64,000 bases of DNA from Algoriphagus aquaeductus (GCF_003253485.1 NZ_QKTX01000012.1:1-64000), one strand, 5' to 3'; shown: positions 9,415 through 18,595, numbered from the stretch's first letter. Notes: generated from the sequence alone by a model not told the origin. Made by a program: numbers and translations.

Positions 9415-9615
9415 ATGAAAAATTCCATAAAAGTAGAACGGGCCAAGAAAGATATGACCCAGCAGGACTTGGCGGAAAAAGTGCAAGTCAGCCGACAAAC
9501 CATTAATTCCATTGAGGCAGGGAAATATGTGCCCTCGACCGTGTTGGCCTTGAAAATTGCCCGGGAATTTGGGGCTAGGCTGGAGGATATTTTCGAATTG
9601 GAGGAAGGGGATTAA
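9415..9615 (+). CDS. XRE-family transcriptional regulator, minimal HTH
   Basis: This 66-residue protein is almost only a Cro/C1-type helix-turn-helix: MTQQDLAEKVQVSRQTINSIE followed by GKYVPSTVLALKIAREFG and an acidic tail. It belongs to the short XRE group that regulates neighbouring membrane proteins. It is the last gene of the cassette and probably binds the palindrome at 8499-8525. Confidence 0.88.
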   Translation: MKNSIKVERAKKDMTQQDLAEKVQVSRQTINSIEAGKYVPSTVLALKIAREFGARLEDIFELEEGD

Positions 9616-9725
9616 GTTTTAAAAAGGCAAATTCCTAACGTAAAATAGGTTTTGGCCTGTGGATTGCAAATTGAAAGCTAGCTTTGCCTCAAAAGCCATA
9701 CATTTGCAATCCTAATTTTTGTTAG

Positions 9726-10892
9726 ATGCCCAAGCTGATTCGAATCACCACCGTTCCCCTTTCCCTCAAACTTCTACTGACAGGACAGATGAAGTTTATG
9801 AAAGCACAAGGTTGGGAAGTGATCATGGTAAGTGCGGATGGAAGGGAGATTTCTCAAGTAGTCAAGAGTGAGGGGGTCAGGCACGAAGTGGTACCCTTCA
9901 CCAGGATGATTACTCCCTGGAATGACTTAAAATGCCTATGGAGGCTCTATCAACTTTTCAGAAGCGAAAAACCGGATATTGTTCACACCCACACCCCCAA
10001 AGCAGGATTGTTGGGGATGGTTGCTGCAAATCTTGCTGGAGTCAAAATTCGGCTGCATACCTTGGCAGGAATTCCCGCAATGGCTGCCGAGGGGCGTAAA
10101 AAAGGGCTGTTAGAAAACGTCGAAAAGTGGACCTATGCCAATGCGACCGAAGTGTGGCCCAACTCCCAAGGCTTGTTCAAATTTGTATTGAAACAGGGCT
10201 TGACCAATGAACTCAAACTAAAATTGATCGGACAAGGCTCCTCAAACGGTGTTGATCTGACCAAATTCAACCGTGCTTCGCTCAAAGAAAACCACTTGGT
10301 AGCAGCTACCATGAGGATTATGCCCGGTGAGGATGATTTTATCATTTTAGCCGTAGGGAGATTGGTTAAGGACAAAGGAATCGAAGAACTGGTCTCTGCA
10401 TTTACTAATTCAAAGATCGTAGGAATGTCAAAATTGGTGCTCTTGGGTGAATTTGAACAGCAATTGAATCCGATTTCCCAAGAGACTATTCAGACCATTC
10501 GGGAACATCCAAAAATCATCCAGATTGATTGGACGGATCATGTACCACATTATTTGGCTTTGGCAGATGTCTTGGTTCATGCCTCTCATCGAGAGGGATT
10601 TCCCAATGTGTTATTGGAGGCCGGGGCCATGCAAGTTCCTGTCATTTGCTCGGACATTATCGGCAACACAGATCTCATTACCCAACAAAAAACAGGTCTG
10701 ATTTTTCCGGTGAAAGATGCAGCTGTTTTAAGAGAAGCTTTGGAATTTGCTTTCGTAAAAAGGGATAAAATGGCACAATATGCGGAAAACCTCTACCACT
10801 ATGTGTTGTCCAACTTCGAAAGAAGTCGCGTCCATCAAGAAATTTTTAACAACTATCAGCGGCTTTTAAAAGCTGCCGAAATGGGGGAATAG
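9726..10892 (+). CDS. GT4-family glycosyltransferase
   Basis: This 388-residue GT-B glycosyltransferase probably transfers a sugar to a lipid-linked exopolysaccharide or O-antigen precursor on the cytoplasmic face. The N-terminal acceptor half contains VHTHTPKAGLLGMVAA. The donor half has AVGRLVKDKGIEEL and the EX7E-type element EGFPNVLLEAGAMQVPVICSD. A possible -7 element TACATTTG occurs at 9699-9706, 20 bp before the start. It is followed by two nucleotide-sugar enzymes, which suggests a small polysaccharide operon. Donor and acceptor cannot be read from sequence. Confidence 0.87.
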   Translation: MPKLIRITTVPLSLKLLLTGQMKFMKAQGWEVIMVSADGREISQVVKSEGVRHEVVPFTRMITPWNDLKCLWRLYQLFRSEKPDIVHTHTPKAGLLGMVAANLAGVKIRLHTLAGIPAMAAEGRKKGLLENVEKWTYANATEVWPNSQGLFKFVLKQGLTNELKLKLIGQGSSNGVDLTKFNRASLKENHLVAATMRIMPGEDDFIILAVGRLVKDKGIEELVSAFTNSKIVGMSKLVLLGEFEQQLNPISQETIQTIREHPKIIQIDWTDHVPHYLALADVLVHASHREGFPNVLLEAGAMQVPVICSDIIGNTDLITQQKTGLIFPVKDAAVLREALEFAFVKRDKMAQYAENLYHYVLSNFERSRVHQEIFNNYQRLLKAAEMGE

Positions 10893-10931
10893 CGTATATT
10901 TGGCCTCAAACCAAATGTTGAAGTTTTCTTT

Positions 10932-11993
10932 ATGAAATTTCTCGTAACCGGCACAGCCGGATTTATCGGGTTCCATGTGGCCCAATTTCTTATCGATCGG
11001 GGAGATGAAGTAGTTGGACTGGATGTGATCAATGATTATTACGATATCAACCTCAAGTATTCCAGATTAGAGTATCGGGGGATTTCAAAGGATAAAATCC
11101 AAAAAGGCAAACTTGTCCAATCAGAGACCAATCCCAAGTACCGGTTTATTCAATTGGATCTAGTGGAAAAGGAACCTTTAATGGACCTGTTTAAGGAAGA
11201 AAAATTTGATATGGTCATCCACCTCGCGGCCCAGGCCGGAGTAAGGTATTCCCTGACTCATCCGGAGGTCTATATTCAGAGCAATATCATGGCCTTTTTG
11301 AATATTCTGGAATGTTGCCGATTCTATCCGGTCAAGCATTTGGTTTATGCAAGTTCCAGCTCAGTATATGGAGCCAATGAAAAAATGCCGTTCTCCACTT
11401 CTCACAGTGTAGATCATCCCATTTCTCTTTACGCTGCATCCAAAAAATCCAACGAGCTGATGGCCCATACTTACAGCCATCTGTTTGGAATTCCCACTAC
11501 AGGCTTGCGGTTTTTCACTGTATATGGCCCTTGGGGAAGACCCGATATGGCCCTTTTTCTGTTTACGGAGGCAATTTTAAAAGGTGAGCCGATACAAGTA
11601 TTCAACTATGGAAAGATGAAACGGGATTTTACCTATATCGAAGACATTGTTCAGGGTGTGGTCAAGGTCGCAGATCGACCTGCCAGACCCAATCCTGATT
11701 TTGACGGTCAAAATCCGGATCCAGGAAGCTCCAGGGTTCCCTACAAAATTTACAATATTGGCAATTCTTCTCCGGTATTATTGATGGATTACATTCATGC
11801 GATCGAAAAAGGGCTGAATAAAGAAGCAAAAATGGAATTGCTTCCGCTTCAGCCCGGTGACGTCCCTGCATCTCATGCAGATGTAGAAGATCTGGTAAGA
11901 GATACGGGGTATAAGCCTTCCACTTCCATTGAAAAAGGAGTGAAGGCGTTCACTGATTGGTATTTAAGCTATTACAAAACAACAAATGTCTAA
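10932..11993 (+). CDS. NAD-dependent epimerase, UDP-glucuronate 4-epimerase type
   Basis: This extended short-chain dehydrogenase most resembles bacterial UDP-glucuronate 4-epimerases, which make UDP-galacturonate for capsule or LPS. It has the NAD motif [14 protein letters not shown], the SSSSVYG serine segment, the catalytic YAASKK tyrosine-lysine pair and the family block [18 protein letters not shown]. Length is 353 residues. Its end overlaps rfbB by 8 bp. Substrate specificity is assigned by similarity of motifs only; a related 4-epimerase is possible. Confidence 0.83.
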   Translation: MKFLVTGTAGFIGFHVAQFLIDRGDEVVGLDVINDYYDINLKYSRLEYRGISKDKIQKGKLVQSETNPKYRFIQLDLVEKEPLMDLFKEEKFDMVIHLAAQAGVRYSLTHPEVYIQSNIMAFLNILECCRFYPVKHLVYASSSSVYGANEKMPFSTSHSVDHPISLYAASKKSNELMAHTYSHLFGIPTTGLRFFTVYGPWGRPDMALFLFTEAILKGEPIQVFNYGKMKRDFTYIEDIVQGVVKVADRPARPNPDFDGQNPDPGSSRVPYKIYNIGNSSPVLLMDYIHAIEKGLNKEAKMELLPLQPGDVPASHADVEDLVRDTGYKPSTSIEKGVKAFTDWYLSYYKTTNV

Positions 11994-13041
11994 ATCAATT
12001 TTAATTACAGGCGGAGCCGGTTTTATCGGCAGTCATGTGGTCAAACTTTTTGTCGAGAAATATCCTCACTATAAAATCGTGAATCTCGATGCGTTGACCT
12101 ATGCGGGCAACTTGGAAAACCTCAAGGAAGTACAGCACGAGCCCAATTACTTTTTTGAAAAAGTAGATATCCAAGATTCCGATGCCCTGGAAGAGGTTTT
12201 TGACAGGCATGGAATCTCAGATGTTATTCATCTTGCTGCGGAATCTCACGTAGATCGGTCGATCTCCGATCCATTGGCTTTTGTCAAAACAAATGTCTTT
12301 GGAACGGTCAATCTGCTCAACGCTGCCAAGAAAGCTTGGGAAGGAGAATTGGGCTTACACTTGTTTTATCATGTGTCCACTGATGAAGTGTATGGTTCGC
12401 TCCACGATGGAGGGTTTTTTCTGGAAACTACGCCATATGATCCGCAATCCCCTTACTCAGCTTCCAAAGCGGCCTCGGATCACTTTGTCAGAGCCTACGC
12501 CAATACCTATAAAATGAAAACTGTAGTTTCCAATTGCTCCAATAACTACGGCCCCAATCATTTTCCGGAAAAACTGATTCCCCTTTGTATCAACAATATC
12601 AAAAACTTGAAGCCACTTCCTGTCTATGGCAAAGGGGAAAATGTCCGTGATTGGCTATTTGTCAAAGATCACGCAAGAGCGATCGATACTGTATTTCATC
12701 AGGGAAAGCCGGGAGAAACGTATAACATCGGAGGGTTCAACGAGTGGAAAAATATCGATATCGTCCGACTCCTATGTAAAAAGATGGATGAAAAACTCGG
12801 ACGAGAGAAAGGAACATCCGAAAAGCTGATCACTTTCGTTCAAGATCGTGCCGGCCATGACCATCGCTATGCGATAGATGCAACCAAAATCCAAAAAGAA
12901 TTGGGATGGGAGCCCAGCCTGCAATTCGAGGAAGGGATAGACCTGACTATCGACTGGTACTTGGCCAATCAGGATTGGCTGGATCATGTAACCAGTGGTT
13001 CCTATCAGGAGTATTACAAAGAGTTGTACGAAGGCAGATAG
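11986..13041 (+). CDS. rfbB: dTDP-glucose 4,6-dehydratase
   Basis: RfbB converts dTDP-glucose to dTDP-4-keto-6-deoxyglucose, the committed step to rhamnose and other deoxysugars. The 351-residue protein has [14 protein letters not shown] at the N-terminus, the catalytic STDEVYGSL segment and [15 protein letters not shown], then the [15 protein letters not shown] substrate-binding block, all standard for this enzyme. rfbA, rfbC and rfbD are not adjacent. It is coupled to the upstream epimerase gene by an 8-bp overlap. Confidence 0.93.
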   Translation: MSKSILITGGAGFIGSHVVKLFVEKYPHYKIVNLDALTYAGNLENLKEVQHEPNYFFEKVDIQDSDALEEVFDRHGISDVIHLAAESHVDRSISDPLAFVKTNVFGTVNLLNAAKKAWEGELGLHLFYHVSTDEVYGSLHDGGFFLETTPYDPQSPYSASKAASDHFVRAYANTYKMKTVVSNCSNNYGPNHFPEKLIPLCINNIKNLKPLPVYGKGENVRDWLFVKDHARAIDTVFHQGKPGETYNIGGFNEWKNIDIVRLLCKKMDEKLGREKGTSEKLITFVQDRAGHDHRYAIDATKIQKELGWEPSLQFEEGIDLTIDWYLANQDWLDHVTSGSYQEYYKELYEGR

Positions 13042-13048
13042 AAAATCA

Positions 13049-13076
13049 AAAGCCCCGAGAGTCATCCCGGGGCTTT
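13049..13076. terminator. Bidirectional terminator between rfbB and the serA fusion gene
   Basis: AAAGCCCCG (13049-13057) and CGGGGCTTT (13068-13076) form a 9-bp stem. It lies between convergent genes and could serve both strands. Confidence 0.8.
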
Positions 13077-13096
13077 CATTTTAGGAGGTTAATAAG

Positions 13097-14989
13097 TTAA
13101 TAAAGCGTTCTGAACCGGATGGTCCCCGGAATATTTTTGAGGGCCTCAATGGCATCTGCTTCATAGACCTTGTCGATATCCGTGATTACATATCCGATTT
13201 TCTCGTTGGTTTTCAGGTATTGCCCGACAATGTTGATATTATATCCTGCCAAAACCTGGTTGATTTTTGCCAATACTCCGGGTTCGTTGTGGTGGATATG
13301 AATCAAGCGGTGGGCATCTTTTAAGAAGGGAAGCTGGATGTTTGGGAAGTTGACCGAATTGTAGGTGTTTCCGGTATTGATGTACTCCATAATTTTTCCT
13401 GGGACAAATCGGGCGATGTTTTCCTGGGCTTCCAAAGTGCTTCCTCCGATATGAGGAGTAAGAATCGTATTAGGCAATCCTTTCAGTTCTGATTCAAACG
13501 GTTCCTTATTGTTTTTTGGCTCTTCTGGAAACACATCTACCGCACAGCCGGCCAAATGACCGGATAGGATGGCGTCCCTGAGTGCTGGAATATCCACCAC
13601 ATGTCCCCGGCTGAGATTGACCAAAATTGCCCCGGGCTTCATTTTTTTGATTTTCTCCTGATCGATTAGGCATTTGTTGTCTTTTCTGCCATCTACGTGA
13701 AGGGAAATGACATCACAAGTTTCCAAAAGTTCATCTAGGGTACTGAGTTTGGTGGCATTCCCCAAGGCCAATTTTTCGATCACATCGTAATAAAACACAT
13801 TCATACCGAGGTTTTCTGCCAATACCGAAAGCTGTGCACCGATATTTCCATATCCCACGATTCCCAGTTTTTTACCACGAATTTCGAATGATCCGGTAGC
13901 CGATTTGTCCCACTTGCCTTGGTGCATCCCTACAGATTTGTCCTGGAATCTTCTCATCAGAAAGATAATTTCCGCGATCGCCATTTCTACCACGGATCGG
14001 GTATTGGAGTATGGGGCATTGAAGACGGCAATTCCCTTTCTTTGGCACTCTTCCAAATCGATCTGATTGGTACCGATACAAAAGGCTCCGACGGCCAGGA
14101 GTCGGTTGGCATTGTCCAGGACTTTTTTGGTTACATTGGTCTTAGACCGAATCCCCAAGATGGAAACATTTTTAATTTTTTCACAGAGTTCCTCCTCGCT
14201 CATGGCGCCCGTGGCCACCTCTACCTGATAGCCTTCCTCTTTGAGTAATTCTACACCAATAGGATGGACATTTTCGAGTAAAAGGACTTTAATCCGGCTT
14301 TTGGGATAAGAAAATTTAGTATTCAATTTGTTGATGTATAAAATTTCGTCAAAACTGGGTGCAATATGGTCTGCCTGGCTGGTAACTCTGGGTCTGTGGA
14401 CGTTTTCTGTGAACGCGTAAAACTTATTGGCAAGGCCTGAGGCTTTGATTTCATAATCGGTGTATCCGTCACCAATTACGTAAATTTCACCTTCTAAATT
14501 TACGTTACGGATGGTTTCCGCCTTTCCGTTGTTTTTGGAAAGCGGATTATCCCGGTTGAAATCAATGATTTTTCCGTTCTCATCGTAGACAAAATCATTG
14601 GCAAATACATTTTCTCGTTGAATGCCATATTCGCTCACTATCGGAATAATGAAATCTTTAAATCCATTCGAGATGATAAAAACATCCTTTCCGTTGTCTT
14701 TCAGCCATTCTTTATTCCGTTCAAAGGATTTGGAGACTTTCAGCCTTAGCCGCTCGATCAGTTCAGCAATCTGTGATCTATTGGCTTGAAGGATCGCCAG
14801 TCGTTGTTCTAGACTTTCCCGGAAGGTGATGGTTCCCTCCATTCCTTTATCGGTGATCTCTTTGATGGCTTGAAGCTTGGAATCCTGATCGGGATCGTTT
14901 TTGAGGCTTATTTCTCCTAAAATATCCAAAGCTTCTACTTGGGTAAAGGTACTGTCAAAATCAATAATGAACTTTTTGGTGTAAGGCAT
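13097..14989 (-). CDS. serA: SerB-SerA fusion: HAD phosphatase plus phosphoglycerate dehydrogenase
   Basis: This 630-residue protein joins two steps of serine synthesis. Residues 1-220 form a SerB-like HAD phosphatase with D10-F-D12-S-T, S107-N-G-F, K156 and the acidic motif GDGYTD (D174, D178). Residues 232-550 are 3-phosphoglycerate dehydrogenase with the NAD motif GYGNIG (379-384), R281 in the substrate loop and H513 in TPHIGGST. An ACT domain follows (about 560-630), probably for serine feedback. All four HAD motifs are intact, so a phosphoserine phosphatase activity is plausible, although the substrate is inferred. The intervening aminotransferase (SerC) is not in the window. Confidence 0.92.
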   Translation of the reverse strand: MPYTKKFIIDFDSTFTQVEALDILGEISLKNDPDQDSKLQAIKEITDKGMEGTITFRESLEQRLAILQANRSQIAELIERLRLKVSKSFERNKEWLKDNGKDVFIISNGFKDFIIPIVSEYGIQRENVFANDFVYDENGKIIDFNRDNPLSKNNGKAETIRNVNLEGEIYVIGDGYTDYEIKASGLANKFYAFTENVHRPRVTSQADHIAPSFDEILYINKLNTKFSYPKSRIKVLLLENVHPIGVELLKEEGYQVEVATGAMSEEELCEKIKNVSILGIRSKTNVTKKVLDNANRLLAVGAFCIGTNQIDLEECQRKGIAVFNAPYSNTRSVVEMAIAEIIFLMRRFQDKSVGMHQGKWDKSATGSFEIRGKKLGIVGYGNIGAQLSVLAENLGMNVFYYDVIEKLALGNATKLSTLDELLETCDVISLHVDGRKDNKCLIDQEKIKKMKPGAILVNLSRGHVVDIPALRDAILSGHLAGCAVDVFPEEPKNNKEPFESELKGLPNTILTPHIGGSTLEAQENIARFVPGKIMEYINTGNTYNSVNFPNIQLPFLKDAHRLIHIHHNEPGVLAKINQVLAGYNINIVGQYLKTNEKIGYVITDIDKVYEADAIEALKNIPGTIRFRTLY

Positions 14990-15206
14990 AAGTGCAGGGT
15001 CAATAGGTCGTTGAGTCTGTAAAATTACAGGATTGTTAAAAAATCTGAAGTTTTGTTGACAGAATTAATCGAAAAGTTTTTTCTCGTTAAAAAAATAAAA
15101 ATCGATGCCCTTTTCATTCGAAGGTTTCGAAATTCTAGGGTTGGGCTTTGAATAATTTTTTCCCTTTGAGAATTGGTTTATTTTTGACTTTCAAACGCTA
15201 CTATTT

Positions 15207-15722
15207 ATGAAAAAGACACTGATTCCAATCGCCCTGACTGTGACCCTGGGTATTTTTTCCTGCAAAAATCAAGCAACTGACTCTCCCAAAACAACCTATG
15301 AAGTAGTAGGGGAGGCCGAGATAGTTCCGGGCAATTATGGTGATGTCATAGAAGAAAAAAATGTCAGCAATCTTTCTGAAATGGTTTCCAAGGTAGAAGC
15401 CGAAGGTACATTTGACGGTAAGATTAGTGGAGAAATCAAAGAAGTGTGCACCAAAAAAGGATGTTGGTTTGCTATGGAGCTTCCGAATGGACAATCGATG
15501 AGGGTAACTTTCAAAGATTACGGGTTTTTTATACCAACCAATTCCCAGGGTTTTCCTATTGTCCTTCAGGGGGTAGCCACTCTTTCTGAAACAGATGTGG
15601 AGACGCTGAGACACTTTGCAGAGGATCAAGGTAAGTCCAAGGAAGAGGTTGATGCGATTACAGAGCCCAAAAAGGAAATTACCTTTGAGGCAACCGGGGT
15701 TGTGATCAAATCTAAAGCATAA
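15207..15722 (+). CDS. DUF4920 lipoprotein
   Basis: This is a 171-residue exported lipoprotein with a signal ending IFSC (Cys19). The mature part contains VCTKKGCWFAMEL and RVTFKDYGFFIPT, the hallmark of DUF4920, an OB-like domain found in Bacteroidota lipoproteins. The paired cysteines in CTKKGC could bind metal or form a disulfide; no role is established. A possible -7 element TATTTTTG lies at 15179-15186, 20 bp before the ATG. It is followed 3 bp later by a short conserved-looking gene. Confidence 0.8.
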   Translation: MKKTLIPIALTVTLGIFSCKNQATDSPKTTYEVVGEAEIVPGNYGDVIEEKNVSNLSEMVSKVEAEGTFDGKISGEIKEVCTKKGCWFAMELPNGQSMRVTFKDYGFFIPTNSQGFPIVLQGVATLSETDVETLRHFAEDQGKSKEEVDAITEPKKEITFEATGVVIKSKA

Positions 15723-15725
15723 TGT

Positions 15726-15929
15726 ATGGCTTTGGCATTGGACAACTTGAGAGTGGGGCGAGTGTATAAATTGGTCAATCAGGGCGAAGTCCGAAAAATC
15801 GAAGTCATGTCCCGGATTTCCGGAGAAAATTTTAAAGTAAAAGATTTGGATACTTTAGAGCATTATACGCTTTATGAACTCCTTCAGTGGGGAAAAGGAA
15901 AAGATTATGATCTGGAAGAGATTAGATGA
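15726..15929 (+). CDS. Small hypothetical protein
   Basis: This is a 67-residue soluble protein of unknown function, with neither signal peptide nor membrane segment. It begins 3 bp after the DUF4920 gene and shares its strand, so it is likely translated from the same transcript. Charged beta-rich sequence (GRVYKLVNQGEVRKIEVMSR) suggests a small folded domain. I do not recognise the family. Confidence 0.6.
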   Translation: MALALDNLRVGRVYKLVNQGEVRKIEVMSRISGENFKVKDLDTLEHYTLYELLQWGKGKDYDLEEIR

Positions 15930-15961
15930 AATTCCCATGAGAATGGCTTCAACTTGTCACG

Positions 15962-16024
15962 TCCGCCGCGGCGGATCGGGAGGTAAATGATTATCCAGGG
16001 CATTCTCCCGATGAAAGATCGGGA
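15962..16024. repeat. Intergenic palindromic repeat pair
   Basis: TCCGCCGCGGCGGA at 15962-15975 is a perfect 14-bp palindrome. TCCCGAT/ATCGGGA at 16006-16012 and 16018-16024 forms a second hairpin with a GAAAG loop. The G/C-rich composition differs from the A/T-rich surroundings, which suggests a dispersed intergenic repeat. It lies between the stop at 15929 and the convergent gene at 16090. Confidence 0.55.
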
Positions 16025-16064
16025 CAGGCTATGTGGCAAATGAAAATCAAACAATAATCAAATT

Positions 16065-16091
16065 AAAAAAGGGGCGATTCGCCCCTTTTTT
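16065..16091. terminator. Bidirectional terminator
   Basis: AAAAAAGGGGCG (16065-16076) pairs with CGCCCCTTTTTT (16080-16091), giving U tracts on both strands. It ends the plus-strand DUF4920 operon and overlaps the stop of the minus-strand barrel gene. Confidence 0.8.
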
Positions 16092-16974
16092 AATGAAATG
16101 TCCGAAAACCAGGTTCATAAATGATTCGAACGAAAGAACCCAAACCTGCATCGGGTTGACCGATAGGTATGGCAGAGACAATACCGACCATTAGATTCTC
16201 AGCAAGCCCCAGACGCATTTGAGGCCTTAGTGTTGTGGTCAAGGTTCCCGCATGGATTTCCTGGTTGACTTCCATCCCTATAAAATTACGGGTACCTGTG
16301 ACCATGTAGTGAAAATTAAGATTGATTTCATAGGTGAAATCCGTTCCTCTGTCAAATTCTCTGAGTATTCTAGGTCCAGTATAGACAAGGGTGTGATAAT
16401 TGGTTCCCCATCGCTTGGCAGCGACAAAGAATGGATTATAGATGTTTCCCTTCCATGCCCGGTCCTTTCCGAGACGATTGAGATCCGCCAGTTCAAATTC
16501 ATGAATATATCCCAAGGCCATGGAGACATTTCTTTTCTCAGAAACCAAAAAGGTGTACTGAGAGGCCAGCTTGAGTGATTCCAGTCGGTTGGCGGGAATG
16601 GTGCCTTCTCGGCCTCCGTTGCGGAAGGAGTAGATACTCATTGGGAGCTCAACCTCGAATCCCAATCGATCTACAGGAGCCCATTCGTATTCGATTAAGG
16701 CGTGAAATTCGTCGTATCTCCTTTTGTCCTGCATTCCCATGGCCACATTCCATTCTTTTTCTCCTTTTCGGGCACCCAAATCCCGAATTAGATCAATGTA
16801 TAATGGCTCGGCATGTAGGACTTTTGGCCGAATAGATCCCGGAACATTTTCGATTTCATCGATAAATAAGCTGTCCAGAATCGTACGCTGGATTTTGAGG
16901 GTATCTATGGCTTCTTGAGCCAATAATCCTAAGCTCTGAAGCCCCAAAAGGGTCAGAATCAAGAGTTTTTTCAT
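16090..16974 (-). CDS. Outer-membrane beta-barrel-like protein of unknown function
   Basis: This 294-residue protein has a signal peptide (MKKLLILTLLGLQSLGLLAQ). The mature part has alternating amphipathic strands with many aromatic residues, consistent with a transmembrane beta barrel. A conserved-looking block HAEPLYIDLIRDLGARKGEK lies near residue 55. The protein ends with a strand of barrel type (FVRIIYEPGFRTFH). It is the second gene after a small exported protein at 17013-17414 (38-bp gap), and the pair probably forms one operon. A porin or transport role is possible but unproven. Confidence 0.65.
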   Translation of the reverse strand: MKKLLILTLLGLQSLGLLAQEAIDTLKIQRTILDSLFIDEIENVPGSIRPKVLHAEPLYIDLIRDLGARKGEKEWNVAMGMQDKRRYDEFHALIEYEWAPVDRLGFEVELPMSIYSFRNGGREGTIPANRLESLKLASQYTFLVSEKRNVSMALGYIHEFELADLNRLGKDRAWKGNIYNPFFVAAKRWGTNYHTLVYTGPRILREFDRGTDFTYEINLNFHYMVTGTRNFIGMEVNQEIHAGTLTTTLRPQMRLGLAENLMVGIVSAIPIGQPDAGLGSFVRIIYEPGFRTFH

Positions 16975-17012
16975 TGTTGTAGTTGATTTTTAAAAGATGT
17001 AAACCGGAAAAA

Positions 17013-17414
17013 TCAACTTAGATCAGGAGGAGGGCTATCTTTAAAGAAGGTTCGGGAAGGTAAAATAAATGGAGCTGAAAAAGCCATTTCCCTTTTTAGC
17101 TGGTTATAAAATACGGGAGCAAGGATATCAAAGGCAATTCCCCAAACCTTTCCTTTTTTTAAGGATTTATCCTCTTGCTCGGTTCCGTTGTCGGGAATTA
17201 CATCACAATCCCCATCCAATGCCCATTCGTAGACCAATTCGCCCAAAGTATCTATCGGATCATCCATGTCCACTACTTGGTGTAAGTTTATATTGGACTC
17301 TTGGAAGTTGACAGAAAGATTGATGAAATTGAACACGATCAGCCAAAGTAATCCCTTAGTCAGGTACTGATGCCTGACCCATCGAAGGATAGGATATGGA
17401 CGAGATTGGTTCAC
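17013..17414 (-). CDS. Small exported protein with PPPDL tail
   Basis: This is a 133-residue protein with one N-terminal hydrophobic segment (about residues 19-35) after a basic start, then a polar region with two cysteines and a C-terminus ending SPPPDLS. The general plan (short, exported or anchored, proline tail) resembles the HYC_CC_PP-type protein at the right end of the window, though the HFC and CC motifs are missing. It starts the operon with the barrel protein. Function unknown. Confidence 0.55.
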   Translation of the reverse strand: MNQSRPYPILRWVRHQYLTKGLLWLIVFNFINLSVNFQESNINLHQVVDMDDPIDTLGELVYEWALDGDCDVIPDNGTEQEDKSLKKGKVWGIAFDILAPVFYNQLKREMAFSAPFILPSRTFFKDSPPPDLS

Positions 17415-17827
17415 CGTTCAAAACTATCAATTGAAAATCGAATCGCGAAGGGTCTTAAGAAATCTTTACAAATAGGTAATCGTGATTCCCATAGAGTTAG
17501 TCTATAGTTAACCCCAAACGTTTCATTTTTTTCTGGCTATTTCATCCCTTTTTGGACCAATGATCAAGAGAAATAAATTCCGGAAACAGACCAGCTGTCA
17601 GGATTTCAAAACAATAGTCGGTTTTTTGGGATCTATATGGTACGCAAGGTATTTCAAGTCATTACCTGAGACGCTGCCAGGATTTGCCAAGATCAAAAAC
17701 CGGACCTGGCCTTCTCAGGAAGAAACAACCAAAAGTAAAGGGGGCATTGGGCGCCAATTTCTTTTCTTGAAAGAATGAGAACAGAATAGATGTGGAAGAA
17801 TAGATGGCTTTAGGCAAGAGGGAAAAA
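17415..17827. other. Gene-free stretch upstream of the DoxX gene
   Basis: This divergent intergenic region of about 410 bp must hold promoters for the minus-strand pair and for doxX-DUF2237. A 72-codon ORF at 17560-17778 has unusual composition for this window and no recognisable domain, so I do not call it. I see no RNA gene or strong repeat. Confidence 0.5.
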
Positions 17828-18220
17828 ATGAAAACATGGCAAAAAAAGGCGGTCATTCTAGGCTTAGGTGTATTTTACACTTTGGCCGGAATCAATCATT
17901 TTATTTCACCTTCATTTTATATTCCTTTGATACCCCCTGTTTTTCCCAATCCGGATTTTATCAATGTGACTGCGGGAATTTTTGAAATACTACTTGGACT
18001 TGGGGTTTTCTTTTTCCCTACTCGAAAATTTGCCGCCTGGGGCATAGTACTCATGTTGCTGGCATTTATCCCCTCGCATTGGTATTTTTTGCAGATAGGC
18101 TCCTGTATTCAGGACGGATTATGTGTTCCTGCGTTCATTGGATGGATCCGCTTGCTGGTCATTCATCCCATGTTGATTTACTGGGCTTTTTGGGTTTCAA
18201 GACAAACAGGCCTCTCATGA
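17828..18220 (+). CDS. DoxX-like membrane protein
   Basis: This is a 130-residue four-helix membrane protein of the DoxX/DUF417-like group. It begins MKTWQKKAVILGLGVFYTLAGINHF, and the NHFISP segment after the first helix is typical. The start at 17828 is preferred over 17804 because it begins directly with the positively charged N-region. Its stop overlaps the next start by 4 bp (ATGA), so it is translationally coupled to the DUF2237 gene. DoxX relatives are linked to redox and thiol stress, but no specific role can be assigned. Confidence 0.8.
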   Translation: MKTWQKKAVILGLGVFYTLAGINHFISPSFYIPLIPPVFPNPDFINVTAGIFEILLGLGVFFFPTRKFAAWGIVLMLLAFIPSHWYFLQIGSCIQDGLCVPAFIGWIRLLVIHPMLIYWAFWVSRQTGLS

Positions 18221-18585
18221 ATAAAAATGTCTTTGGCGAGGAATTGATACCATGCAGTGTAGAACCCATAACGGGATTTTTCCGGACCGGATGCTGTGAA
18301 ACCGGACCCGAGGATCAGGGAACTCACACAGTTTGTGCTATTATGACCGAAGAGTTTTTGAATTTTTCTTTTTCCCGAGGAAATGATTTGATGACACCTG
18401 TAGCACATTATGGATTCCCGGGATTGAAGCCTGGAGACCGTTGGTGTCTCTGCGTGCTGCGCTGGATGGAAGCTTGTGAGGCAGGATGCGCACCTCCGGT
18501 AGTTCTTGAGGCCACTCATGAAGCTACACTTGCTTATGTTTCCATTTATGATCTGATCGGCTATGCGTGGAAGAGCAGAGATTAA
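18217..18585 (+). CDS. DUF2237 family protein
   Basis: This is a 122-residue soluble protein matching the DUF2237 pattern throughout: MNKNVFGEELIPCS, then FFRTGCCETGPEDQGTHTVC, GFPGLKPGDRWCLCVLRW and APPVVLEATHEATL. Several conserved cysteines are present, including the CC pair and CLC. The biochemical role is unknown. The start was set at 18217 where the family N-terminus begins; a longer reading frame upstream only overlaps doxX. Confidence 0.88.
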   Translation: MNKNVFGEELIPCSVEPITGFFRTGCCETGPEDQGTHTVCAIMTEEFLNFSFSRGNDLMTPVAHYGFPGLKPGDRWCLCVLRWMEACEAGCAPPVVLEATHEATLAYVSIYDLIGYAWKSRD

Positions 18586-18595
18586 AATTAACTTA

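Noticed and set aside
17560-17778. 72-codon ORF upstream of the DoxX gene
   Set aside because: The composition is unusual, there is no neighbour overlap or family resemblance, and it lies in a likely promoter region. Could be real but is not supportable.
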